The notes below the pieces were generated by a model that worked only from the letters and a program-made list of their open reading frames with translations, was not told where the DNA came from and did no database searches. From contig JADGJT010000040.1 in NCBI GenBank assembly GCA_027604005.1, positions 27,178 to 91,177 on the forward strand: 64,000 bases of DNA, given 5' to 3'. Origin of the DNA: Dinochytrium kinnereticum. Its lineage: Eukaryota > Chytridiomycota > Chytridiomycetes > Chytridiales > Chytridiaceae. Shown one piece after another: positions 41,902-53,812 of the stretch. Position 1 is the stretch's first letter; every line of letters begins with the position of its first letter. Made by a program: the position numbers and the translations under genes.

Positions 41902-44371
41902 TCACTGCAAAACTGGGAACACTAAAGTGGAGCTCTTCATCCCTAAATCCTCCTTCTCCTCGTCAACGAGCACAAAATCACCCTCCTCATCCTCATCTCT
42001 AGCCTCCTCCTCCTTTCTAGCCTCCTCCTCCTTCTCTTTAGCCTCCACAAGTCGACTCATATCTGACTCACTCCCATCGTCATCCTCCCCTTCAACAACA
42101 AGAGCGACGGGCACCATGGGAGCGTTACTGTCCGTCTCAGGATCCAAACTCATCGACTTATCTCGAGACTCTTGAAAACTAGTGACATCAGGTCTCTCAG
42201 GCATAAAGAGCACTGCGAGCTCAGCTGCGAGACTGTGTGCAGCCTCAGACGGGGCAACCATTGGTGTTTCTTCATCAGTGGCCGGGATGGGTTGCATTTG
42301 AAGGATCCCGTCCGCAGCGGAGGAGTAGAGGCTTTGAGGGGCATCATCCTCGTCTTCGTCAGGAACTTCAAGGAGGGGCTGGTCAGTTACAAGTGCCGGA
42401 TCTCCTGTCTCCTCCAAAGGTGCATAGGGTAATGACTTTTCTGTGGCAGGAGGAATAGGTTCGACTTCCACCTCAATAGGAGCAGGCTCCTCCCTAACAA
42501 CCGCCGCCTCACTTCTCCTCCTAATCAAACCCTCCTCCTCCTGAGGATCCTCGAAAGGATTCTTAGCCTCCTCATTTTGACCGCTCTCGGCTCCAGTCGC
42601 AAACCTCAAATCATCCGTCCCGGAAAACGGTTCCTCCTTCACCATCCGTGATCCAACATCCACTAGTAGCCTCCCCGCTCCCAACATTACCGTTCCAAAA
42701 ACCCCAGCGACGAACTTCAGTCCGTCTTCCAGCGCATGAGGAGGGCTACTAGATCTTATCCCTCTCCTTCTTCCACCGCGAGGGGGGAAAGGAGGGGGGC
42801 CTTGGTCCTCAATATCAATCCTAACGTCTGATGCCCGTGCTGAGTCGGCGAGGTGAGACGGCCATGCTCCAGGCCCCGCAGTTGCCGTCTCCGCAGCCGC
42901 CTTACCCTGCGATGCCGCCGTGTTAACAGCCGTAACGCAGTAATCCCTCATATCCTCCGCCAACAACTGCGTAGCCTGCGTAATCCGATGAGACAATACC
43001 GTCTCCGCAAAGCTACTAGCTGATCGATGAGCGCTCGATACAGTCGTTCTAACACTCTCTAAAAATTGGTCAAGAGCAGGTCGGTGGCGTTCGATCCATT
43101 CGTTGGGGTTTGGGAGCGATGAAGAGGATTGAGAGGGAGGGGTGCGTGCGGATCGATTGAAGAGGACATCTTCAATGGCAGAGGCGAGGATGGTGCGGCC
43201 ATAAGAGATTTCGTTGATGGCGTAGTCAAGACCGTTGGGTTGGTTGGCGTCCCGAGATTCGAAGATGTTGCGGACACCTTTTGAAATTGCGGTTTGGATG
43301 ATAAGGCGGTCTAAATTCAAATCATAAAAGGAAAAGAGTAAGAAAATGCATTACGCAACCCTTTTTCTGAACCATTGAAAGCATAGAATAACTCACAATA
43401 CTGCATCTCATTAATAGTGCTCGCCACGATGGGCGACTTTACGTCCTCAGTCGGGACACTTGTCTCTTCGTCGTATACAGGAGGCTTCTCATCATCCTCC
43501 TCTTCTTCAGGGGGAGCATCAAAGGGTCTAGTCTCAGAGCCCGTTGGCATCGATGAAAGGTTCTCACCCTCCTCAATAATAGGCTCGACCATAGGCTGGA
43601 AAGCAGGTTCCTGCTCAAAATCATTGAATGAGGTCGGCACGAACGTCTCAGCAGCAGCCGCAGAGTATGGTTGAATCTGTTCAAAAAAATAGTAATATTG
43701 AGTCAGAACCAAAACCCTAGGACGAACAGAACCAAGTCGCCGCTTAGGGACTCACTTGAACGTTGGAAGCAACACCAAAAATAGGAGCATCCATGAGAGA
43801 AGCAAACTGGACCGCCTTTCCTGGAGTTTCCCAATCTCTCTTCAAGACTAATGCTGGTGTGTCGTTGGGAGTGGAAGTTGGCTTGATGGATGGGGCTTTT
43901 CGCTCGATAGTGAGACGAAGAGCACCAGATCCTTTGCATCGAACTGCTTCCAAGAACTCTTCTTGAGAAGAGAGGCCTATCGAGTCACCTTTTTTGTTTT
44001 GTATAGAGGGAAAAAAGTAAGCTTACACATCTGCGATGGGTGGCACATATCGAGACATTCAGAGAAAAAGGGGCAAGCGAGCAGGCCAAACAACACTGAA
44101 GGGCTACAAGAAGAAAGCGAGGACAGAAAATCAACCAACCTTCATCGTCACAATAAAATGCTGTCCACTCGAACTCTTCAATTCCAAAAACCCTACCTAC
44201 ATTGGCCCGAAGAGCCTCGTACCCAAAGGCGTCGCCAATCCCCCCTTCAGTGACAGCCATCAGAGCCTCCGCATCCTCCTTGGTAGTAGGCACGGTGAAC
44301 TTGCGAAGGTTGGTGGGATGTGTGGCGAGCGACGCCTTGACCTCAACGGTAGCAGGGACGGTTGGGTCCAT
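41902..44371 (-). CDS. PB1-domain protein with C-terminal LIR-like motif (candidate autophagy receptor)
   Basis: Four exons (44140-44371, 43756-43988, 43397-43676, 41902-43310) give 717 residues. Residues about 9-105 form a PB1-like fold: LRKFTVPTT, FGYEALRANVGRVFGI, WTAFYCDDEGDSIGLSSQEEFLEAVR (acidic OPCA-type motif completed across the first intron), ALRLTIERK. The middle is acidic and disordered. A conserved-looking helical part (about 245-360, RLIIQTAISKGVRNIFES...IEDVLFNRS) follows, then a Glu-rich tail with EGDFVLVDEE at about 691-700; FVLV with flanking acids fits the Atg8-interacting motif. PB1 plus LIR is the layout of p62/NBR1 receptors, but I see no ZZ, FW or UBA domain, so this is inference. 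PB1 domains otherwise mediate signalling-scaffold oligomerisation. Confidence 0.75.
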
Positions 44372-44668
44372 TGGTGGTTATTGTATGGGCAGATGAGCGC
44401 AAGAAGCAGGCTCAAGAATCAGGTCGTTGAAGTACAGAAGTTGCTTGAAGGTACGGTGGTTATAAAACCAGTGTTGGGGCGGTCCCTCTGGATGGAGTAT
44501 CCGTGGAGGAAGGTGCGGTGGAGGAATTGCGTGGCGGCCCTGACTGACAATTTCTGTTGAACTTTGCCTCACTGCAAGTCCCCATGAAATCAGAACACCC
44601 TGCGCTTTGCCATAGCCTTTTCTAAGTTTTCTCTTTGTGAATATAGTTTTCTTGTTATTTTTGGGGGT
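44372..44668. other. short intergenic region between PB1 gene and CUL4
   Basis: 297 bp holding the PB1 gene promoter and the CUL4 3' end. Nothing further recognised. Confidence 0.4.
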
Positions 44669-47600
44669 CTACGCAACATAATGGTAGCTCGCCGAGTCAT
44701 CAGGGTCACGCTCCAAGTATTCTCGGTCAATCAGCGATTCGATCCGCTTTTTCAGGTCTTGAGGCTGTGGTCGGCAGAAATAATCCATATTTAGTAAAAG
44801 CAACACACGACGAGAAAGAGAAATAGCAAGTATTGACCATTTAACCATTACCTTGATGGGGAACTTCAGCTGATCGAACAGCTCCGCAATCAATAGCTGA
44901 TGGGATAACTTCCTTCTAGACTTCATGATCCTCACAATGGCTGCATCAACTTGGTATTGCCGATCTGCAAAAACCTTCTCAGTGGTCTCTTTCTGCTCTT
45001 CCGGGGTCTCCTTCATCTGAATGCTATTGATCTTGATCCTATAAAGAGGGTTCTCAAATCCATCATTGACCTCAAACGAATCCGTCATATTTACATCTTT
45101 CCCTTTAGGGAACTTTGTCAATACGCGAACTTTCCCACAAGCTAGCGACTGTAGAGTCCTCTGAAGTTCTACCTGCTCCATGCTGGTCTGAGAAAGGATA
45201 TCGGAGAAGGTGATGCGTGAGGAGGAGTTGAAAAGGAGAAGGACAACGGCCTGAAAGAGGGACACAGAAAGCTCTTTAGGACCTTTCCGGAAGAATGCTT
45301 TGAGCATGCAAACTCCGAGTTTGTTTTGCCAGGAGATCACTCGTCCACTATATTTGCTCGAGTAAAAGTCCATAAAAACTTGCTGGCACCTAGCAAGCTA
45401 TCAAACAAAAATTAAGGTTTTAGCACTACTACAACAATGAGAAAAAGGAAGCTTTCCAAACCTCTGTCGGAATGCTAAGGGGAGACGGGGGAGACGAGGG
45501 CCAAAATCCTGCAGTCAAAACGCTGACTTGAAGATCAATTGGACCGAGACTTTCCCGAACCCTAGAAGACTTTATTTGCCACAAAGATGGGGGAAGTAAG
45601 CAAACACGTACACATACGCACGAAAGAAAGACAATAGAATACTACCTGCTGAAAAGATATCATAAAATCATGTGATGTGTCCATGTCCCTAAACATACCC
45701 TCCAACTTAGAGGTAAACCCAGCACCGCATTCTATGAAAGAATTATGAATGTACTTCTAATCGATAGGTACGAAGTCAAAACACCAACCTGATCGAAGCT
45801 TTACAAGCATGGATTTTTCGGAATCTACACTTGCGCTACGCCCCAGTAAAAGCCTTTTTGCCAAGTCTCGCTTGTAAAATGCCTCAAACACGTCCTTCCC
45901 TAAAATAAAAAAATCAAACCGTCAACTAGAAACAAACGATGCCCAGCCCTACCATTGATGTATCGAAACAAAACAAGGCACCGATCTAAAGTTGACTCAA
46001 CCTCCTCCTCCGTAATACCTTTTGAAGCCCTCAGGAGACTGTCAATATGCTTAGCAATCATCTCTGCAGGCTTGTTAGCCCTCTGATTGATAAAGTTCTC
46101 AAAGGACTCCTTCACAGATTTAACCATCTCAGTGTCGTTTTGGAAGGCTTCGGCCATCACCGTATCGATCTGTGCCTTCAGATTTAAGAGGCTTGGAACC
46201 ATATCAGCGTCCCTGGATGGGTCAATCACAATGTTTCGGCCGCAGTTCTAATCAGGTAAGTGAAAAAAAACTCTATCATAGAAAGCAAACTACTTACGAC
46301 AATATAGGCACCGAAAGCCGTCCGCATTTCATCCCTACCACCTACTCTGGAAAATAGATGATAAAAACGCTTGAGGTCATCCACCTTCCCATGCACCATT
46401 AGCCCGTCAAAGCCTAAAGCGACGAAGAAGCAGAACCAAAGTGAGTAACTAAATCCCTTATTAGGAGAAAACGCAGGAACCAACCTTTACTTATACACGT
46501 ATTCAAATGCCGTAAAGTAAGCACCCGCTCAAGAGCCGCAATCAATGGTTTTCGAGTGCTATGGAAAAGGTATCCTGTTCCGGATTCGCATCTCTGCGAC
46601 TCTTGATTAATCCTCTTCTCGATGTGAAGCAGATAACTTCCGACGGCAGACCATGCATTCGTAGGCGGAAAAGAGCCAACGAGAGAGTCTCCTTCTTCCA
46701 AATAGAAAAGCTCTGTTCTCGCCAATAAAGCGTTTTCAAAGTCGTCGGTATACATGTTCAGGTCGAGGAACATCCGAATCATAGAGCCTAGTAAATCCCG
46801 GGGCACTAAGTCTCCATTTCTAATTGACCAGAAGAAAAAAAGAAAGGAGTGAGAAAATCAGTTCGAAACGAGGACGAAATGAGATTCAACTGCTGCAAAT
46901 GCCACACCTATCCAATTGAATAAGCTCTAAAACCTCAGAAATCGTCGCAGTCTTCAACACATGATCCCCCAATACATGAACCCGAAAAAGAGTCAGACCA
47001 AGATCCCAAATCCCTGCCAGCCCAGGAGTTTGAAGTACATATGTTCTGTCCAAATACAGAAAGATGCTCCGAATCATAATCTGCTGTCTACAAAAGTTCT
47101 TCCAGCATTCATCCAGAGCCTCAAGCCACCCGTTCTTCGGATAATCTCCTCTAAAGAAAGCATGTCAAACGACAGAGAGCCAAACCTAGGCTCTCACCGT
47201 TTCAAACGTTCCAGTTCCTTCAAAATATGGTCTTCGCAGACCGCTCGAAGATTTGTATAAAGCGAGGATGCCTTCTTCTGTAGGCAAAGGTTCTCACAAG
47301 CCTGTTACCCAAAAGCCGTGTGAGATTGAGGACGAGAGAGACCTGCTACGCCACCTTGTAGAGCTCCTCCAAGCTGTCGGTGACGCGGGTATTCGAATAG
47401 ATGCAATGAACTGCAGTCTTGAGTTTCCCCCAAGCCTCCTTTTCGTAATCCTCAGGAACTTTGGGCTGAACTATACACCACAATCAAAGAAAAGCAGTCA
47501 ATGACATGGCACGCCGTTGAGTCAAAGTTGCCACCTTTAAAGCTCTTAAATACGAGCTTCTTGACTCCTCTCGTATCTGCAGTCCCAGTAAAGTTCTTGA

Positions 47601-47706
47601 CGCTATTCAGCGCCGTTCTCTCTTTTCCTGATGCGAATGCGCCTAGCTTGTGGCTGTCGGTTTCCCCATTTCGGCTCTTGCTTCCTGATGTTTCGCTCTG
47701 CAACAT
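44669..47706 (-). CDS. CUL4: cullin-4, scaffold of CRL4 ubiquitin ligases
   Basis: Many exons (about 12) between ATG at 47706 and TAG at 44669-44671. The N-terminal segment has a short Ser/Lys-rich region, then [26 protein letters not shown], typical of CUL4. Cullin repeats and the cullin homology domain follow (for example [22 protein letters not shown]). The C-terminal winged-helix/Nedd8 domain has [20 protein letters not shown], with the lysine of IVRIMK the expected neddylation site, and ends [17 protein letters not shown]...YHYVA. Family role: binds DDB1 at the N-terminus and the RING protein RBX1 at the C-terminus to ubiquitinate DNA-repair, replication and chromatin targets. A candidate DCAF receptor is encoded 4 kb away (51430-53253). 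Some middle exons around 45380-45990 were not traced base by base. Confidence 0.92.
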
Positions 47707-47887
47707 TCTTCAGCGAAAATTTGGAATTTGTCCTTGCTGGTACGATTCGGATGCAATCAAATGAGATAAGTATTTCATCTCTTTGCTTGGGTGAGGTTCG
47801 GTTTACACGGTGAGATCAAACAGGCATTAACTTTATTTGTGGTTCAGGGGATGGAGATATCGAAAAAGATGAGGCGTTAGGAAGCAT

Positions 47888-49120
47888 TTAATCCTGCTTC
47901 GCCAAAAACTTCTCAAATGAAATTTTGGGAGGAAGGGGGATCAACCCACGGGTGTATTTTTGGTAAACCTAAGATAAAAGGAGTCGTAAGTAAATAAATA
48001 GCCAACTTAATTTGACGTTTATCCTTACCTTGTATAGAGGATATTTGGCCTCAGTGATCGATTCAGTAAACGCGGTACTTCCTTGGAACAGCATGGTAAG
48101 GAGAACGGCTCCAATAATGGTCCAGTTTAGCCAAACCCCGGATGCCCCAACAGAGTACAAGTAGAACGCCCACCACATGCTGTAGGGATAATATTAGATA
48201 ACACAATTTTGAAATGCGAATAGACGAACCTGAATTCGGCAATGAAGTTGGGGTGACGGCATAAACTGAAGAGACCAGTTGTTAAAAAGCCATACTTGTA
48301 CGGTACAGGAAGGGAGGCGAGAGTCTTTCCACTCTTAATCATGGCCCACCTACATCGTGTAAAATCAGCCTTTGTCACTAAATAAGCATAAAGCGCCCTA
48401 CTTTTTCTCCTGGAATGCCCACTGCTGTTGGTCAGCCCAAGTCTCCAATGCCAACATGGACATGAAGAAAACAGTCGCTGCAGTATCAACGGCAGTCCAG
48501 GGCTCGAATCCGGCCGAACCATTAGCGTTCGCCTCGGTGGCTGAGAAAGCAACGTGTGCCGGAATCGCGATCAAAAGAAGTAAAAGGTTTTGGTAGAGCG
48601 AGATGAAGGAGAACGCGAAGATGTGCCAGACAATAGGGTTCGTCAAGATCTTCCGCAAAGCAGGCCATCGGTAGTCCTAATTCACACGGGGTTAGATCCG
48701 AAGCGGCAGTTATCTAATCAGACCTCCTCTCCAGCCTTGTAACCACCCTTCCTCCAGAAGTTGTAAGTGAGGCGAAGGCCCCAAATGGTTGATACAACAC
48801 ACATGGCAAACAACCTCGGATCGAATCCATATCCGCGAAGGTAGCTATACCCAAAAAATACCCAGCTGTAAACCCACGGCGTAACACTCCAAAGTCGATC
48901 AACCTATTTTACGAATAAATCACAGCACAGGCAACGGGGGAACCATTCACTACTGCCTTACCTGTGAGTAGTTGCCGACGATCGTACTTCCCACAAAGAC
49001 TCCAAGGACAACGACACCACATAAAACAATGTTGATGAGGAGGGGGGAGAGAGCAGCGACGCCCTCATCGAGCGATAGTGGGCCCAGCGAAGGAGGCCAG
49101 CTAGCAGCTTCAGGAATCAT
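47888..49120 (-). CDS. DUF1295 / steroid 5-alpha-reductase-like multi-pass membrane protein
   Basis: About six or seven exons, roughly 320 residues. The start ATG is at 49120; exon 1 is 48962-49120 and encodes a hydrophobic N-terminus. The DUF1295 signature is clear: VDRLWSVTPWVYSW, DPRLFAM, STIWGLRLTYNFWRKGGY, GEEDYRWPALRK, then ETWADQQQWAFQ and GLFSLCRHPNFIAEF, ending SFEKFLAKQD. Several hydrophobic helices suggest an ER membrane protein. The family is related to the C-terminal domain of 3-oxo-5-alpha-steroid 4-dehydrogenases and isoprenylcysteine methyltransferases, with reductase activity predicted for some members; the substrate is unknown. The last exon begins after TTATCTTAG and the stop TAA is at 47888-47890. 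Confidence 0.87.
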
Positions 49121-49298
49121 TTTAATTCAAGAGGTTTTTTTCAAATGCCCCTTGTGTTCGTACTAGTATTTTTATTATTGAAGGATTCGGACAAGCAAAC
49201 AGCCCTTTTTTGGAGAGTTTGTGACTTTTAGTCACGTTGAGGATCACACAAAGATGTTGTAATAACATTCGCGATCAGTCTGATTACAAGCACTGTTG

Positions 49299-51204
49299 TC
49301 AAAATAACATCTGCTGCAGTCGCTCCTGAAGCGCCTTGCCTGAATAGTGATGTGGATAGTTGGCAAGTGCTGTCTGAACATGCTGCAGTGAGCTCTGGAT
49401 ATCCCCCTTCTCGAGTGTCGCCAAGGCAAGATTATAGAACGGCTCGTAGATGAATGCAGAAATACGGGAACTTTTTATGAAATGATCATGCGCGGAGCTC
49501 ACGCTTTTGGCCATCTGAATCTCTAGAACCTGCGTTTGTTAAGTGTAAGTATTTAAAGGAAGCAAGAGGAGTATCGCCCTACCCCGAGGTTATTCCATCC
49601 TTCTGCATGGTTGGAGTTAGATGATACGCAGATTTTGAAGCTCTTGTAAGCAAATTCGAGGTCACCAGTGCTGCATGCAACATGGCCTATGTTATACCAA
49701 ACATCAGATAACATTGCATCGTCACTAGCGAATGAGAGAGCTCGTTCAAAGCATGGGATCGCAAGATCATATTGCTGTGAGTAAAACGTGCATAATCCCA
49801 TATTGTTCCAAATTTCTGCAGATGATTCCTTCCCCATCTGGCAAAGCGATGAGTTCCATACGAGGTCATCTACAATACCTGCAGGAGCCTCCTGTAGTAC
49901 CGCAGCGCGACCTCAGGTTGGTCATCGTAAAAATAGTTTGCAGCAAGAGAGGCGAGTGCTTCAACATGCGAGCTATCAATATGTAAAATCTATTTTGTTT
50001 TCATGTGCGTCAGTCACAAATATTGGAATAAGAAGAAATACCTTCTTATACATTTTGATTGACATTTGAAGGTCAAAAAGCTCCTCATGAATCCGAGCCA
50101 TGCTGACAAGAGGAGCTGTTGTTCCTGGAAAGTTTGTGGACGTATCCTCATATATTTGCAAAGCAACGCTAGGCTGATCAAGCTTCAGATAAACCTTTGC
50201 CAGGTATAGTCGCGTGGTTAGCATATCCTAGGAATCAAATTGGTTAATAGCTCTTAAAATAGTGGGTTTCATCAGAGTTACCTGATCTTTCAAGGAGCTC
50301 TTGATGTATCGTTCAGCGTCCCGATATAATTTTAACTTCAAAAAGCATCTTCCAATCTGCAGTTTCCACCACCAGTCTTTGTGACTTTTATAGTTAGCAA
50401 CCTCTTTTTATCCAAATTTCCAACTTATTAGCGGAGACAGCATGTGAAGCCAACTCCAAAGCCCTTTTCATATCTCGGCAGTGATCAAATATGTATTCAA
50501 AGAGTGCCTAAACTATGTTAAGATTATATATTTCGAGAGCAAAGCAATATTACCATACTCAGCAATGGCTTTGAGGCGTACTTTTTTAAATCCAGTCTCT
50601 CGAGATTGATAAAGGGGCCCCCGGGCTCGTTCACGAGCGAAGGTGTAACAAGGTTCATCCTAAATGCCAAGTAAACCCAGAATTCTTAGAGTTGAAGGTC
50701 TCAAACCTTCCAGAAGAACTAAGTGTCATCCGCTCGTTGGAACTCCTCAGAACCGTTCGCTGTGATCCATTCAAATCCTTCACTGTGGTCATAGGTCTCG
50801 CATACCCCGTGACAACCCTTCCATGCCCAGACATAGGTCGTATCGCAAAAGAACTTGCAGCAGCAGCTGGATCTTGTGAGTGTCCAGCAGCAGTGGCCAA
50901 TTTTCGAAGAGATGTTCCAGGCCTTTTGACATTCGCCTTCAGCCGAATCGTCTTGCCAACCAAAAAACAACCAGGGCCCTTACCTTGGAAGGGCTGCCTG
51001 AGCAACGTAATCGAGTGTTGCATCGAATTCGTCATTATCCAACTCAAGATCGTCAACCCGGGAGAGATATGCCAGACATTTGCACTTTAAGATCCATGCT
51101 GTTTGGTTGTATTGGTTCTTTTCGAGGGCTGCCGTGCACATATTAAGGCAGGCCTCGTACTCTTGCTTATTAAACAGCCATGATAGAATAAATGCATCTG
51201 TCAT
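49299..51204 (-). CDS. BBS8: BBS8/TTC8, TPR subunit of the BBSome
   Basis: Multi-exon gene, about 500 residues, ATG at 51204 and TGA at 49299-49301. The N-terminus (AFILSWLFNKQEYEACLNMC...AWILKCKCLAYL) and the disordered Arg/Thr/Ser segment (RPMSGHGRVVTGYARPMT) match TTC8. The rest is a series of tetratricopeptide repeats, including LAKVYLKLDQPSVALQIYED, NMGLCTFYSQQYDLAIPCFERAL and DVWYNIGHVACSTGDLEFAYKSF, ending HHYSGKALQERLQQML. Family role: part of the BBSome coat that carries membrane proteins in and out of cilia. Together with RSPH14 this argues for a flagellated life stage. Its ATG overlaps the stop of an open segment downstream of the DCAF gene (see findings). Confidence 0.92.
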
Positions 51205-51429
51205 TTCTGAAGAAGCTCGCGCAGTTTGAAGTTATGTATATTATTTACAAAGTGCTTGTAATGAGCAAGATCAAGTGCAAGTGCAAGAATTAGGTGTCGG
51301 AGTCTTGATCCCGAAATTGTCACCAATTCAACCCAAAGAAGTCCTAAAAGGGTTAAATAATTAATAACAAAACAACAAAAAAGCAATCTATTCTCTTTCA
51401 TAGTACGCATACCAGATTCATGTACTCGA

Positions 51430-53253
51430 TCATCGGTTAAAATTCTGGGCCATTATAGCTAAAATACATATTAGTGGAACTTTTCGAAGGTTCCTATCTT
51501 ACATAAAAAGTTCAAAATAAGCTGATTATTTGCATATGGCCCTGGCAACTCGTCGCTGTCCTCATCCGAATCCTCGGCTAAAATAAACTTTCAGTTGAAG
51601 AAATGCAAAGAAAACTCACGTGCGAGAATTTTAAGCTCCGTCGCATCCCAGGGCTTACTTGCGATGGGCAATAAGATCTTAACATCATGGTCAATACCCG
51701 AGACAGCAATGAGCGGGTCAAACGGGTTAGGGGCAATGCAGTTCACGATACTCTGGATATCAGCTTTAGCTCATTATAGATCACAAAAATCATACCTTAT
51801 CGCATTTCACAACGTTAATAAGCTTCGAATTAGACTTGCTCCACACATAAAGCCTTCCATCATCAGATCCGCTCATTATATATTGACTCTCGCCGCCATA
51901 AAAGCACGCCTCCTTTATCTATCGGAATAAAAATTATATGAACGTTTATACGGTTATACGACCTACTTACAATTGTCCTTTCATTCCTGTGTCCGCTATA
52001 CGCCCTTATAATATCCATGTCATCTGCGCTTCTCTCGGAATTAGAATAGCTCGGCTTTAAAACGTAAACTTTTTCCCCCGAATAGCTAGCAAGGATATCA
52101 CCTGATCCAGACGGATCATAGGACACGCAAGTTATCTTATGCCGTCGACTAGTATCGTTGAACTTAGATGGGCGAAATTTGTATACTTGCGACCGTTGAA
52201 GCTCGTCAACAGCGCTTGCATCTTCCCAATCCCAACCAGGTGGCCTCATAAAACGACGATCAAAAGTCCTTATATAGCCATCGGAGCAACCTATTGCCAT
52301 GCGTGCTGGAAAACTGGGATCAAAGGTCATTGAGGATACGCCAAGGGACGATGAAGGCGGGAAAAAAAGAGACATCATCAGAGTGGCTCGCTCTGAATTG
52401 ATATAGTCCGAAGCACCGTGACCTTCACCAATTCCTGGCCTGGGGTTTTCACTCGAGGGATTTTCGCGGCTTGTTGAGGGGGCAGCATTGATTTGGCTCT
52501 CCCTTGCTTGCGGTGTTTTTTTTTTCTCTGCAAGCTTGTTTACATCCAAAATCGTAAACTTGCTGCATCCACCATCGCAGAGGCAAGAACTACTTGTTCT
52601 AGTATCATACTAAAAGATATATATACATGTTGTTAAAATACCATTGAATACTAATATAAAAAAAAAATTCGACAGCCAGACCTGATTAACTGTTCCATCG
52701 TCAGAACAACTGAAAAATACCCTCGAATCAATGGGGTCGGCTCGCACATCAAATGCGATATCGCTGTGGCAGGAGAAGAGCCCTTCCGCCACAGGCTTTC
52801 CTGCTTGGTTCAAAGCAGTGAACCTCACTTGCTGAAAAGTTCTCAGCATTTATGAATAGCAATATCTTGATATACCCCATTAGCTGCACAGCTTGCGATT
52901 TGTAGCTCATCATTCCCGAGGTATCGAGCGGCAAAAATGTTGGATGTGTGATTTGATTGGATAGAAGACACTAGTTCCTCGCTGGCATAAGGATTCCAAA
53001 TCTTCAAAAAGCAATCATCTTTAATTCACTCTGTTAGGTTATGCAATCATCAACAAGGTATGCAGGTACCTGAACCAGTTAGCAATCTTGTTCCAGACTT
53101 GTTCCATTGCAACGTGTTGACGCATCCCCGATGGCCCGCCAGAGTCTTTGACCTGGGCATAAACCTTGCAACAAGGTCTTTCGCCGCAAACTCCTTCTGC
53201 CTCCATCTGCTGGGGTCGATCAACCCGGCCTGCATCGAGTAGTTGTCGAGCAT
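51430..53253 (-). CDS. WD40 DDB1-CUL4-associated factor (DCAF6/DCAF8-like)
   Basis: Several exons, about 550 residues. WD40 blades are visible: LAGHRGCVNTLQWNKSGTRLLTGS, CHSDIAFDVRADP..RVFFSCSDDGTVNQYDTR, MTFDPSFPARMAIGCSDGYIRTFDRR, ITCVSYDPSGSGDILASYSGEKVYVL, EACFYGGESQYIMSGSDDGRLYVW and NCIAPNPFDPLIAVSGIDHDVKI. The last two blades match DCAF6/DCAF8. YDTR and FDRR fit degenerate DWD (WDxR) boxes that contact DDB1. A disordered insert follows the fourth blade. Start: ATG at 53253; a longer frame upstream has no ATG. Stop: TGA at 51430-51432 if the intron with donor GTAAGA is used; an alternative splice would extend the protein to 51201. Likely substrate receptor for CUL4. Confidence 0.85.
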
Positions 53254-53812
53254 CGTCGTCAGTTGTGGCGGCAAGCAATCCTGTGCCTCTCTCTCTCCCT
53301 CAAAGTGATGTCACGTGATATGTGCTTTAAATCAAGATTTTTTTTTTCTACCTTTGTCAAATTTCTCATTCTCTTCACACCCTCTCTCCCAATCCCTCAT
53401 TGTACAGAATAGACCGCGCGAGCATCCCCATCCCCTCCCACTGCAGACTGAATCGATGAATGAATAAGCGAGTGAATGAATACGACGGGTGGTTGGTGGT
53501 GCATCGTCAAGGCAAGAAGGTGAAAGTCAGATCATCCCTTGGTTTGGATGCTTCTCGCTTGCTTTTCTTCCCTGGTCGCATCTACTGCCAGCTGTCGAAT
53601 TGCCCCAATGATGTTTTTTGTTATTCAAGCTCAACAATCAGATTATTACTGATGATACCTTTACTTCTTCAATTCACTGAGGGGCATCTATTCAAAGAAA
53701 CTCATTCCTTGCTGATTCAACTGCATCTGATGTTGCCGCAAAGGCGTCGAAACAACAATAAAGTGTAATGGCAATATAACAAGTCTGGCATTATAACAGA
53801 ATCTGAATTGGG
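53254..53812. promoter_or_regulatory. divergent promoter region between the DCAF gene and PUS7
   Basis: 559 bp between divergent start codons. Includes T-rich and C/T-rich stretches (53335-53420). A 102-codon open frame at 53460-53768 is present but compositionally unconvincing. No motif recognised with confidence. Confidence 0.4.

Noticed and set aside
53460..53768. 102-codon plus-strand frame in the DCAF/PUS7 intergenic region
   Set aside because: Low-complexity Leu/Ser/Gln sequence, no conserved motif, and it occupies the divergent promoter.
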